Assembly: GCA_023653785.1 (NCBI GenBank)
Contig: JAMKCH010005439.1
Location: 1 to 64,000 of the forward strand
Length of the DNA: 64,000 bases
Source of the DNA: Ophioderma brevispina
Lineage: Eukaryota > Echinodermata > Ophiuroidea > Amphilepidida > Ophiodermatidae
Reading direction: 5' to 3'
The first letter of the stretch is position 1; the number at the start of each line of letters is the position of its first letter. Under the pieces are notes generated by a model, which ran no database searches, had not been told where the DNA came from, and saw only the letters and a list, made by a program, of their open reading frames with translations. Shown one piece after another: positions 33,470-44,059 of the stretch. The translations under genes were made by a program, and so were the position numbers.

Positions 33470-36400
33470 CATGATTATTTTTTTGGCTAAAGTATACACG
33501 CTGATTCCAAAATTTTGAGCTACATTTACTGAGTAGTGAGTACTGAGTGATCTCATTTAAATGAAAAAAGTGCCAATAAAAATTGCAGTAAATAGCGTTG
33601 CTCCAATGTACTGGTTTGAGTGATCTTGCATGGGCAGGGTAGACTGCAATTAATAACTTTACCTTACAAAAAGTTCCTTGTTTAAAAGGATAGTTAACTA
33701 AAACAAGATGCAACTTGGTCATCTAACAGATAATTGCTGACCCCTTAAAATGCAGATGACACAATGCCAATTAATGTAACTTTGCGAACAACCCGATCGT
33801 CGAGCGACTTCTTTCACTTGTTTTCGTAAACGCCAACCAATTGCAATACCCCAGCCAACATCTATAAGGGCCATGTATTTAAATCTGGAACAGAAATCAT
33901 GTGACTAGCTACTACCCTAGACCTGGCCGTACATAAAGGCACTGTGTAATCCCTCATTTTCTAGCTAACTAAACCTTCGCAATTATTTTTGTGTTCGTAT
34001 CTTTACAACCATCAATTGAAAATCCCATGACCGACACTCCTCCAATGCTGGATCCCACGAGTATTCAACTCTGTTACAGCATTAGTTAAACATATTGGAA
34101 CGAGGGACATTCACTCTATATTTTATCTAGTCGTCCAGAAAAAAGTAGGAATCTACCCAATCTTTTGGATCTTTACTTGTAGATATTTTGTAACAAGTAA
34201 TTCAGATCTGAATATTAGAGACTGAATCTAGTCTGTATTCTTGAAACAATATTTCAATTACTTACATCGACGAATATCTTTCAATAAATTCCACCCTCGA
34301 TCGCTTTATCTCTATAAACATTCTACGAAATTATGCATGTTAAACCGAAACTTAATGGATGACGTAAAAGTGCTTGAAGAGTTCATTAACCGATGTTGTC
34401 GTCTTATTTTTTATAAATTAATACTGGAGATATAGCTATAAGAAATGCTATTTAAATTCCGCTAATTACATTTTATCGCTTTATCAAGAATCATTTTTTT
34501 TAAAGCTCAAGAACTCATTTTGCAGCAACATTTTACTTCTCCTAAAGGAGGGTGCAAAGGAGTAATTCGTCTATTTAAATGAATGGATTCAAGGCAACTT
34601 TACTGACTTCTACTTGAAATGAGTTGCATTTCCTTTTTAAGGGACCCCCGCCCTGTTAGAGGAAAACAACATATTATAAGTTGACTATACTCCTTATACA
34701 ATGCCAAGCCAATTTTTCTTTTTATCGTTGATTTTCTATTAAATTTTCTTTTGTGAAAATACAGTGCAAGTGTTATATTACCATTCAAATTTTTGATTAA
34801 ATATTTTATATCTCAATTTTATTTGAGAAAACGAGTTCTCATGGGAAACAGTACTAGTTACTTTGTTTAATGTTGAAAAGCGAATCGGGAATATCCCCTA
34901 TATTTTTGTGATAATGCACCTGTTAGATAGATTGCACAAAGGGGAGAAAGATGTAAACTTAGAAACTGAGTCAACTTGTTTCTGCTGTGAGATCAAACAT
35001 TGCATGATCTGGGGGCTTCCCCCATAAAGTCATATATGTAATTGGATGTAATTTCAGGTGTATGTCATTTATGGTGAGTTTCCAATTGGTCAGCTAGTGC
35101 AAGGTCAGTGTTTATGTATGCATTAAGCGTGGTAATATCTATTTACGACTGGGAACGTTGTGAATTCAATATATAATGGCGATTTGAGTAAAGTCGCGGG
35201 ACCCAGCAGCAGTTGTATCAGGACTAAACCAGAGTCTCTGGAGCTATCCAGTAATAATTATTTATAGCTTAGTTTTATCTACAATACTGTAAGATTTTTT
35301 GAGCTTTACATCGCCAGGAATTTTACATATATGGATGTCCGCCGGAGCCGTATAGCTGTCTGCTGTGCTGTCGTCTTTTAAGTCAAAGAGCTTCAGTTTT
35401 GAATCAAAAAGATAATTCCAGTTTGTGGTCTAATGAGGACATTAGCGCACCCCAGCACTGAGTGGGGGTAAGAATACTGCGGGACTTAGGCAGAATATTA
35501 AGTCGTCGTCGAGGGAAAACCCGTCGTCTTGAACTGCTGACAAAATTACCTATTCAAGTGACTGATAAGTATTGCCCATGAGAATTGTATTACCTGAGGA
35601 TTTCATCATGTGAACTTATCGCGTCATCTTTGATTTCTATCGTCTTCGCTGTGATGACATATCTCGTTGAACTGCAAAAAAAACGCTTCTTTTGACATGA
35701 GTGGACATGTCTTGTTTACAATTAAGTAGAACTCTTTATAAATTGTGTTACCTTACAGTACTGTTTTTGGACATCCCCCCAATTCTTGCAACGAACCAAT
35801 ACCAATCATTAAATCTGTTTATTGATAAAAATTCAGATCATTTGTGCACAATGCATCATTTAATATTTTGTGTTTGAAAGGTATTTCTCTTGACCTTTGA
35901 CGCTTACGAGACGTCATAACACAATGCAACTCCAATTTGGTAAAGTGGTCGTTAGATCGTTAGATAGAGCAACTCCAGACTATTAGCTAATGATTTAGAA
36001 TGTTGCTTATTATTCATAACAGGAATTTTCAACAGTAAAATATGTAGTGTAAAATTCATGGGGGGGGGGGGTAGGACACGATCTCTCGATTTGTGCATAG
36101 GGATTTCCAAACGTTAATTTGGGACTGCTACTTGCAGACTAATGGCATTCTCGTCTCAGTGACATTACAAAGCATCTCTTAAAAAAACCTGAGTTCAAAA
36201 GATCTTAGTAAATCATTATAACTTTAGTAAAATTATTAATGTAAAAATCCGTCGAGGTTATTAACCTCACGCAAACAGTGCAATTTCCAATAACACGGTC
36301 ATTTTAGATTAAATTCTGCGTGACCATCTAGCCTTCAAGTCAGTCTGTGTGTGGCCGTGTGCATATTGCGGTAAGAGCGCTCCTCTACTGTTAGTTCCTT

Positions 36401-36990
36401 TGAATAAGACTAGCACTCCGGGTTATTGATGTTGTCTTGATTGCTGTTAGACCTTGGCATGTGTCCTACCCCCCTGTGTACATTAGGCTAGGGCCCATAG
36501 CGTTGTTGCTGCTCCCTTCAATATCCAATAACTGGATTTGTTCATGGCTTCTTTTGTAGGGCAACACGAAATGGGTAGTTGTGGGTTGGTTGTTTACTTG
36601 AAAAAATGCTTTCGAATGAGTGATCAAAAAATATGCTTTGCAGTTAATCAAGAGGGTCACATTGTTTGGCAATATGCAATGCGGCCAGAAGCGCATACAA
36701 TCAATCAATGCCTGAACTTATCTTTAATCTGCTTTTTTTAGGTTTTGCTTTTTTTCTTGGAAGTTTCATTCTCATAAGTTCACAAACTATTGATTATGCT
36801 AAGATATTAAACACAAGCCGGAAGCTTGGGGAGTTAGTGGTTGGAGGTCTTTTGACATCCAACTCGGACTTCGTCAGCAATCCCAACCTCAAAGATCACA
36901 GGCCGCGAGTGACGGGGAATTATAGGCTCTTTATGCTGTCTCTCCAATTCATATGGGTTTCCCACTGGATCTCAACAATGATTTAAGAAA
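33470..36990. other. Unassigned intergenic sequence
   Basis: About 3.5 kb of AT-rich DNA with a G12-type run near 36060 and no recognised gene or repeat. The last few hundred bases could contain degraded upstream parts of the polymerase below, but I cannot show it. Confidence 0.45.
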
Positions 36991-36999
36991 TATCATATT

Positions 37000-38105
37000 A
37001 TAAAAATGGAACAATATAAAACGTTGAAAAGAAATTACGCTCCAATCAAAAGTGGAAAATGATCGATTCTTCGTATTTTACAACGAAAAAAGGGATTCAA
37101 CTCAGCCGCAGAAAAAAACCCTGAAAAATCCACTGTAATGTACAGAACCGTGGGAGGATCATAGTACTATTCGTCTCAGATTTCCTAGCAAAAAGGAAAG
37201 CGCTGATGAATCTGACGATCAGTGTTTAAGTGGGAAGTCACCAGAGCACTAAACCCAACATGAACCCAAAAGTCTTCCCGAAAGGATAGACAAAAAAGCT
37301 GCGAGCAAAAGCGGAGCTACTCAATGGGAAGACATTACCTTTCCCAACGATACTGAGAGACATCGACAAATTTGAGGACCAATCCCGCAATTTTCTGTCA
37401 ATGTTGTGGGATATGCTGAGGTACTACCCCGCTGCGAATGAGCCTTCACAATCGTGACCACATCGTTAACAGGCAAACGTAAGGATGACAACCGAGAGGC
37501 AACACTACTGCATGATCAAAAAAAATTGAGCAGAATACTATCATACAGCGTCTTCCGACTGACACGTTTGCCACTTTTGTCCAGATGCCACTATCATTCA
37601 AACGGCTGAAGGAAAGCCTAATCAAGCACGAAGATCTTTGTTGAAACCCCATGAAACCTCCAAATCAGAACCTGGCGAAAACGATACCGACGTCCACTTG
37701 GAGATGTACCACAAGGTCAAGTTCAGAAAAAGATGATCTTCGGAAACTCTAAGCGAAAAATGTACGCGAATGTCACCAATGCCACATTTGTAAAATCCGT
37801 GACTACCGATGACGACAAAAATGTCCGGAGGATCCGTCATTTCACCGGAAAATTCGAAGAGCAACGCATAAACGAGTGCGCCTAGCGTACAGAAAGCCAA
37901 CATTTTCCCGGGTTTTTCCACAACCTTGCAGGGTACGATGCCCATTGTTCATTAAAATCTCAGCACAATCGACGGACAGAATCGACTACATCACCAACAC
38001 GAGGAAAAGTACAATCTTTTTACCAAAAAGATCGTGGTTGACAAATTCATAAAAAGAATTGATGTGTTTGTCAGAGAGAACGTCATTTGACCCGTACGTT
38101 GAGTC
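37000..38105 (+). pseudogene. Polinton/Maverick-type DNA polymerase B, N-terminal block
   Basis: Pieces in several plus frames follow the order of the long N-terminal part of protein-primed family-B polymerases from Mavericks/Polintons. Seen: D-D-Q-C (~37218), N-P-K/E-R-I-D-K (~37270), I-D-K-F-E-D-Q (~37365), V-N-V-V-G-Y-A-E (~37397), R-M-T-T-E-R-Q-H-Y-C-M-I-K (~37483-37520), K-M-I-F-G-N-S-K-R-K-M-Y-A-N (~37731-37770), H-F-T-G-K-F-E-E-Q-R-I-N-E-C (~37840-37880) and K-K-I-V-V-D-K-F-I (~38023-38050). Such polymerases replicate a linear element from a terminal protein. Coding similarity stops near 38105 and resumes at ~39090. Frameshifts and stops make it non-functional. Confidence 0.78.
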
Positions 38106-39089
38106 TACAAATTTTTTTTTCTGAAAATGTAGATACGTACTCATGTTTATTTTTATCGCATGTATTTGCTGTTGACGGGCATATTTAAAATTATTAGATT
38201 TGGCTTCCATTTTGAATTGAGTATGGACTCAATGTTACAAGTGCGTTGCACTTGTTCATTGGGTCCTATAGTATAGTATAAATACATAGATTGATAATAT
38301 ATGGTCGAATAGATAATTATCACGATGAAAATGCCCATCTTGGATTTTCTCAAAACGCCCATCCAAGTGCAGGTCATGGAATTACGGCATGTCCCGCGTA
38401 TGTCCCATACACGCGGGTTCAATCTATTCCAGCCTAGAGTGACGGTCATGGTTGAGAACATTACGGCACATGGCAGGTATACCCCAGACATGCCTACACG
38501 CGCCCGGTGTTTGTTCATGCATCTCAGATTCCGCAAGGCACAATGACGATAAAATGAACACGATTCGACCAAATGGATAAGACATAAATGTAACATTAGC
38601 ATTTAATTGTAGTGAATCTTATGACACTAACAAGCCTAGAATACCTGAAATTTTGCATCATTTGGAGGAGCCCCAAAACCAACCACCGTCAGTTAACAGC
38701 ACAGCCTGCATGTGTACCAATGTGATTGTTACGTGACTGCAACGGCGGGAACACAAAAAGTGCGTTATTAAAACGTTTAGTAGGAACTGCTAAACTATGT
38801 TGTATTCGTATTACGAGGCGTAAGCTTTCACAAAAGTTGTAGCGTGATTCAAAGACTTTGAACAATGCTAGCAGAGCCTCAAACTTAATTGTCCCTACTA
38901 ATTTTTTAGTTTAAAGCTGATCGAAAATCAACATTTTTGTTTTAGTGAAGGAGGACCAGGTGTGGCACCCGGCACTTGTCGTATTCTAACACCTAATCTA
39001 TCATTTATTTCAGCAAAAACAATTGTTGTATATGCTCAACTTCTTTACGGTCAGGCCATAAATTGGACCATATCCTCTCCGACTAGATG
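38106..39089. other. ~1-kb insert or spacer splitting the polymerase
   Basis: The two polymerase blocks would be adjacent in the family, so this segment is extra. It includes a 149-codon minus frame (38153-38602) without known motifs and a short CCCGCGTAT/CACGCGGG stem near 38390-38420. I could not define inverted ends or a target duplication. A TTTATTTCAG stretch just before 39015 would pass as a splice acceptor, but there is no other support for an intron. Confidence 0.5.
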
Positions 39090-40190
39090 GGAAGAAGAAG
39101 AAATTGAAATCAAACGCGATCTTAGGTTTCTTGATAGCTTCACGTTCATGGCCAGTGGATTGGACAAGCTGAAGAACATAAGAAGTTTTCCAAGATGAAC
39201 AACTGCAATTTATCTGAGAAGATAAGGGCCCGTCTTCCTTACGACTCTCTGAACACCGGTACCAGCCAAAAAACCTACTCGAAAATCAACGGACACGGAC
39301 ATTTTTGAAGAGGACTATCAGCACGCGAAAAAGGTGTGGGATACATTCAATATGACAAACCTGAGACAGTACCTAATCTTTACCTAAACCGTTCTCTTTA
39401 CTAGCTGATGCTTTCGAAACTCAGAAAGTGCAGGACGCTCGATCACGGGCTTGGTACTTCACAGAAACCGGGTTTTCCTACGACCGCCTGTTGAAAAAGA
39501 CGGAAGTCCACTTGGGAACTCTTACAGACATCGGACATGGCTGATGATGATCGAGAAGGGCATTCGAAGAGTAAAGTAAGTATGTTCATGATCAGCGCCA
39601 GAAACTCGAAGGCTAACAACAAATGGGACAACATGGGAATTACGATCCGAGCAAGCCTTTCATGTACATTCAGTACCTTGACGCCAACAACCTATACGGG
39701 TGGGCGATGAGCCCTCCCTGCCCCGGCGGCCTCCAGTGGGATGACGGACGAGTCAACTCAAAACTGACCTAATACCCTGCCTTGCTTTGCTCAAAGTTGA
39801 CCTCGAATACCCGCGGGAGCTTCACGACCATCCGAATGGCTTCCCATTAGCTCCCGAGAGAGTGATGGTTTGACAAAGTTGAAAAGCTTTTTCCGAATCT
39901 CAGAAACAAGGAAAAGTACGTGATTCACAGAGCTTTGAAGTAGCTGAGTCTTTGGATTACGCCTTACCAAGATCCACCGCGGGTTTAAATTCCAAGAAAG
40001 TCCCTTTCAGAAACGGACCTCGAGCCTTAATACAAAGCTCCGCACTCCAGCCAAGAACGAGTTTGAAAAAAAACACTTCTTCAAACTCACAAACAACTCC
40101 GTGTTTTGGCTAGAACATGGAAAACATGTCGGACCACAGGTCTACATCCGGCTCGTGGAGAAAGAGCATTTAAACTGTAAACAAAAAGTG
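39090..40190 (+). pseudogene. Polinton/Maverick-type DNA polymerase B, palm block, truncated before motif C
   Basis: An open stretch at 39097-39197 reads I-K-R-D-L-R-F-L-D-S-F-T-F-M-A-S-G-L-D-K-L, continuing the exonuclease-side domain. Then follow L-L-A-D-A-F-E (~39402), W-Y-F-T-E-T-G-F-S-Y-D-R-L-L-K-K-T (~39450-39500), I-E-K-G-I-R (~39549), Y-L-D-A-N-N-L-Y-G-W-A-M-S (~39674-39712, the motif A region), V-D-L-E-Y-P-R-E-L-H-D (~39795) and N-T-K-L-R-T-P-A-K-N-E-F-E (~40030-40065). The block ends with N-N-S-V-F of the K-x3-N-S-x-Y/F-G motif B (~40090-40110). Similarity ends near 40190, so the D-T-D motif C is missing. No Polinton integrase, packaging ATPase, capsid or terminal repeat was found nearby. 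Confidence 0.87.
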
Positions 40191-40194
40191 GTCA

Positions 40195-41325
40195 TGTTGG
40201 ATGTTTCGTTAACATTTTTAAGCATTTTCAAATATTTGATACATCAAACTACAAGTAATCTATAAAAAAACAAATTATTGCTAGTAGTAGGAATAATTAC
40301 TTTTCAAAAGACGACGCACTTTCCTTTGACCGAAAGCTCGCGTTTATGTCCCAAGACAACTTGAAAGTATAACCTCTGAATGTCCTTTGTTTTATTACAA
40401 ATCTATCAAAAAGTAAAGATTTTCCTTTTTTTGATAGCATATTGTATTAAGATTTAAGCAAAAATATAGATAACATATTTTTAACATCTTTTAAAAATGC
40501 TCATGCCTAGTTTGTATCGCATAACTTTGATATTAAAACACCACATAATTAAGCACAAAATTATGTAGCATGTACAAAATGCTCATAATTTACTCGCGCC
40601 AGAGTTAAATTTATAGTGACATTGATGGCACTAATGATTTATTTAATTTTTATAAGCAGGCGACTAAAATGGCGATTATTTTGGTATCTCGAGGTTAAAA
40701 TCGACCGAGTATAAGATTCGTAAGTGTTGACATTTTGGCTCTTTCCTTAAAAGAGCTTGCTGGAATTTTAAAGATATTGTGATTCGATAATTTGAGCTTA
40801 AATAGCCAAAGAACTTAGGTTGCCTTGTAATTTGGTATGTTTTATGCATAGTCGATTTGTACTCGACTCTTGAGCTTATTCGGGTAATTTTTCGTATTGA
40901 ATGTGTAATAAATCATCGAAATCATTCTTTCCAAAGAGCTGAAGCTGAAGACGGCGCAATATTGACATTTACGTAGGTCATCTCCCATTTGTGTCTCCTT
41001 TCTAAAAAGTAGCTTTAACGAAAAAAAAAAACCAACAAGACCGAGAGAGTCTAGGAAGCTGCGTACATGATTCCCTGAATCTAGAACATGCAGTTGCCAA
41101 GTAGGTCCTATGCCGCCTGGTAGCGTTTTTATTTGGAATGTTTTTTTGTTTCGATTTATTGACATTTTCTTATTTGGTAATTGTTAAAATTTGATATGTC
41201 TGGAATACAAAGTAGGTATGAGACTAGCGCATCGTACATTGGAGGGGAGGGGGATATATAGCTGTAACGATACAATCTAGTACACGAGATCATTACTGAT
41301 GCTTACCCGCATTTCTTAACATATT
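40195..41325. other. Unassigned intergenic sequence
   Basis: No gene. 41035-41130 is a degenerate copy of sequence that also flanks the MITE at 41937-42537. Confidence 0.5.
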
Positions 41326-41329
41326 ATAT

Positions 41330-41523
41330 TTCAAAGTGGAGAAAGAAAGAAACACGCATCGCATACTAGAACATAGGGAACAATTATTTAACATGGACAT
41401 ACACAACATGCCCAAGCGTGAACACCCTGGAAAAAATCCTGGACATCCACGCCTGGGCAGGGAATTGAACCCCGGACCTTTCGTACACAAGGCGAATGCT
41501 CTAACCACTAAGCCACCCAGGCC
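41330..41523 (-). repeat. tRNA-headed SINE-like sequence
   Basis: The head (41451-41522) folds as a tRNA on the minus strand. About 120 bases of unrelated downstream sequence follow before the unit loses definition. This is the layout of a tRNA-derived SINE. The 5' flank GGCGGCCTGGGTGG is consistent with such a head. No poly-A tail or target duplication was identified. Confidence 0.6.
41451..41522 (-). tRNA. tRNA-like head, apparent anticodon TGT (Thr), probably SINE-derived
   Basis: The 72-base minus-strand sequence has a perfect 7-bp acceptor stem (GCCTGGG with CCCAGGC), a 4-bp D stem (GCTT with GAGC), an anticodon stem with one C-A mismatch at its loop end, and a 5-bp T stem with one G-T pair around TTCAATT. 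The loop CTTGTGT places TGT at 34-36. Box A (TGGCTTAGTGG) and box B (GGTTCAATTCC) for RNA polymerase III are intact. Base 38 is T, the T loop is TTCAATT rather than TTCGANN, and there is no T-run terminator right behind it. A SINE head is therefore more likely than a working tRNA-Thr gene. Confidence 0.6.
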
Positions 41524-41524
41524 G

Positions 41525-41934
41525 CCCCGATAAACGCGGCTGTTAACATAGCCTAAGTAGTAATTGCTGAGCGATCCGGGTATGTCTGGAATGTTTTTGT
41601 TATTATTTGAATTTGTTTTAATTTTAAGAATTTGCTTTATTTTTTCTTTTTTGCTTTATATCTTTTCTAAATGTACACAAAATTTATTTGATTTGATTTT
41701 TTAAAGGATTAAAAAATATTTTGTTTATTCGGATTTTTTTCTTATTTTTTGTAAACCTTTGTCTGTTTGTTTGTTTATTTATATATTTGTTTTGCTTGTT
41801 TTCTTGGTTATTTGTTTTAATTGAAAATAATGATTTTTTCCTGGATTTTATTTAAACATGCAGTCTCCAAGTAACCGCCTGATATCGTTTGGTCGAGAAT
41901 GTCTCGGAAGCTGTCCGTGAATCCTGAACATGTT
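41525..41934. other. AT-rich intergenic sequence
   Basis: T-rich low-complexity stretches, including repeated TTTGTTTGTTTATT. Its end (41860-41935) belongs to the ~85-base segment related to 41035-41130. Confidence 0.5.
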
Positions 41935-42539
41935 TAGGGTGTACAGAAAGTACTGTCCGCCCTTAAATCTTAAAGAGTAAACATAAACACAAACCAACTT
42001 ATGTTTTCTGAATATGAAATATTTATTTATAACATTTCATTTCAATACCTTTGGCTCATTTTTAATGCACTTGGGGCCATTGTACTTAAAAAGCATTGCC
42101 CCCTTAAAGGTCAATGACCTTTGGGATCCATGCCGCCAAATAAGAGTCGACTTTCACCAGGGTGGTTGTACTGTCGCCGTACCAACCTATTAGACATGTT
42201 TAGAAGCTTAGATAGCAATTTCCTTATTTGTTTTGCCTTCTGCCTTCCACTTTCTAGGAAGTTTTCGCTCTTCTTTACTGCTTTTCTTGATCTTCTTGCC
42301 CTTCCTTGCCGCCATTTTGAAAGTCTCTGAGGTTTGGGAAGCTTAAAAAGTCACCTTAATACGTGCTTGCTTGGTACTCAGTGAGTGTGTATCAATAGCT
42401 TTTAAAACATGCATATGTTTGAGGCCTATATCAAACCTGTTACCCTGAGGCATACAGTTATATGCAGTTATTTTCTCCAGTAAGGATACATGCCACAGTA
42501 GTAGGATGCAGGGGCGGACAATACTTTCTGCACACCCTA
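41935..42539. mobile_element. TA-flanked Tc1/mariner-type MITE
   Basis: TA at 41935-41936 and 42538-42539 bounds a 601-base unit. Its ends are GGGTGTACAGAAAGTACTGT and the complement of GGGTGTGCAGAAAGTATTGT, both continuing into CCGCCC. The ends and TA duplication fit mariner-type transposition. No transposase is present. Confidence 0.88.
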
Positions 42540-42544
42540 TAGTT

Positions 42545-43425
42545 GCGATACGTCTCATAGTCCCATACCATCTGATAGCGTTTGTACAAATCGACAGAAT
42601 AACAGAAACTTGATTGCTTGTAGAGTTCCGAGCTAAAAGCAATAAAGATAGCTTTCAAAATTATTTTCTAATATGTTTAAGTGTAATTGGATGTTAAATA
42701 AAGTCACCATTCAATTGACATTTTGGTATTAAGTACAATATAATGTAGTGGTACGACGAGTAAATAATAAATTTTGGCTGCGCGCGCACCTGAAAAATGG
42801 AACACTGATAACCTTCTGAGTCCGAAAACCTGAACGAAGCATTCTCATACAGTGCGAGCGTGAAACTTCTCAGAAAACTTAGACATATTTTGTCCAGAGA
42901 AACTCTTAACTTGTTATACCGTGTGTCCCAAAAAAAACGCAACACTTGGTGGCAGGCACCATAAGTTTTGAACAAAAGCACGTGACTACTTATTCTTTGT
43001 TGTAAGGTAAGGTGGGACTGTTAGCTAATATCCCTGAAAAGTTCATAAAGGTAAAGTCAATTTTTAAAGATATGAACCCCAGAAAGTAAGTAACCTGCAG
43101 GACCCATTTTAACCAAATTGAGGAGCTATTAACTACAAATACGGCAATGTACGTTTTGCGCCCAGAACCACCAATATGAATCTCTAAGTCCAACCACCAT
43201 TTCCACCATTTTTAAAAGACAGGTGCTGCAACAAATATTAACATATGAATGTTTCCATTGGTAATAAATTAATTAAATTGATTACGATTATTTCAGCTAA
43301 GAAACGTGCATTTTAACACACTTAAAAGATCGAATTAGGAATGTATGATCAACAAACTCTTTGCATTGTCCAAATAAGACTGCATTGGGTTAGAGCTAAT
43401 CATTCATCATCATTTTGTGACGGTG
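42545..43425. other. Unassigned sequence with a lone transposon end
   Basis: At 42918, TACCGTGTGTCCCAAAAAAA looks like a mariner terminal repeat, but the matching inverted end was not found. The rest is unassigned. Confidence 0.45.
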
Positions 43426-43429
43426 TGAG

Positions 43430-43870
43430 GAATTTAAGAGTCCTACATATCAGAAAGTCCTAGGACTCTGGGTTTCGGAGACTGGGCGTCCGTAGGACGC
43501 CCAGTCTCCGGAACCTTTAATCAGGATTCAGAAACTGTGTGTCCTAGGACACAGAGCTTCTGAAAACTAAAGATAACTTTTACTTAGTACGACCCGGACT
43601 CTGTATTTTGGGTGACTCTCAAATTCGTTACAACTATCACAAATTTCACGGTCCTCTCAGGAAGCGTCCTAGGACTCTGTGCTATGACGCAAAGTCCTAG
43701 GACCCTGTGGTACTGTGATGTAGCGTCCCAGGACCCTAATCTGTGCTGTGCAATCCTAGGACCCAGTAGTACTGTGATACAGTGTCCACTCCCAGGACCC
43801 TAAACTGTGCTGTGTAGTCCTAGGACCCTGAGGTCCTGTGATGTTGCGTCCCAAGGCATACAAATATGCT
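43430..43870. repeat. CCTAGGAC minisatellite with a perfect hairpin
   Basis: Roughly eight copies of GTCCTAGGACYCTG, some in CCCAGGACCCT form, recur about every 35-65 bases. They alternate with CTGTGCTGTG and GTACTGTGATGTAG-type spacers. The core TCCTAGGA is a palindrome. Near the start, 43476-43491 and 43495-43510 form a perfect 16-bp stem with a GTA loop (CGGAGACTGGGCGTCC). Confidence 0.85.
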
Positions 43871-43929
43871 ACTCGTACTTCAATTGAAAGGTACTTGGTT
43901 ACTTAAAAGCAGGCCGAATCCGAGCAGTC

Positions 43930-44055
43930 CGCTGTGGCGTAGCGGTGCAGACCTTCAGACGACCAGGTATGTAATAGTATATGTTTGTATCTATTGTGAT
44001 TATGTTATTCGGTGATTGTATACGTAGGTTCGAGTCCTGGTCGTACCGCTTTAAT
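43930..44055 (+). tRNA. tRNA-like sequence interrupted by a ~62-base GTATGT...TAG segment
   Basis: The left part has a box-A-like TGGCGTAGCGG (43942) followed by CAGACCTTCAGACGACCAG. The right part has box B GGTTCGAGTCC (44029-44039) followed by TGGTCGTACCGC. In between lies an AT-rich segment beginning GTATGT and ending TAG. ACGACCAGG and CCTGGTCGT pair across the gap. A standard cloverleaf is not achieved: the acceptor partner of TCGTACC is missing at the expected 5' position. I read it as a tRNA-derived repeat with an insert, not a functional tRNA. Confidence 0.35.
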
Positions 44056-44059
44056 AGTC

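Noticed and set aside
38153..38602. 149-codon minus frame inside the polymerase gap as a gene
   Set aside because: No known motif and no flanking gene structure. It lies in an insert of unknown origin.
39000..39020. Splice acceptor making the polymerase gap an intron
   Set aside because: A TTTCAG alone is common in AT-rich DNA. No matching donor was convincing at ~38105, and Polinton polymerase genes are usually intronless.
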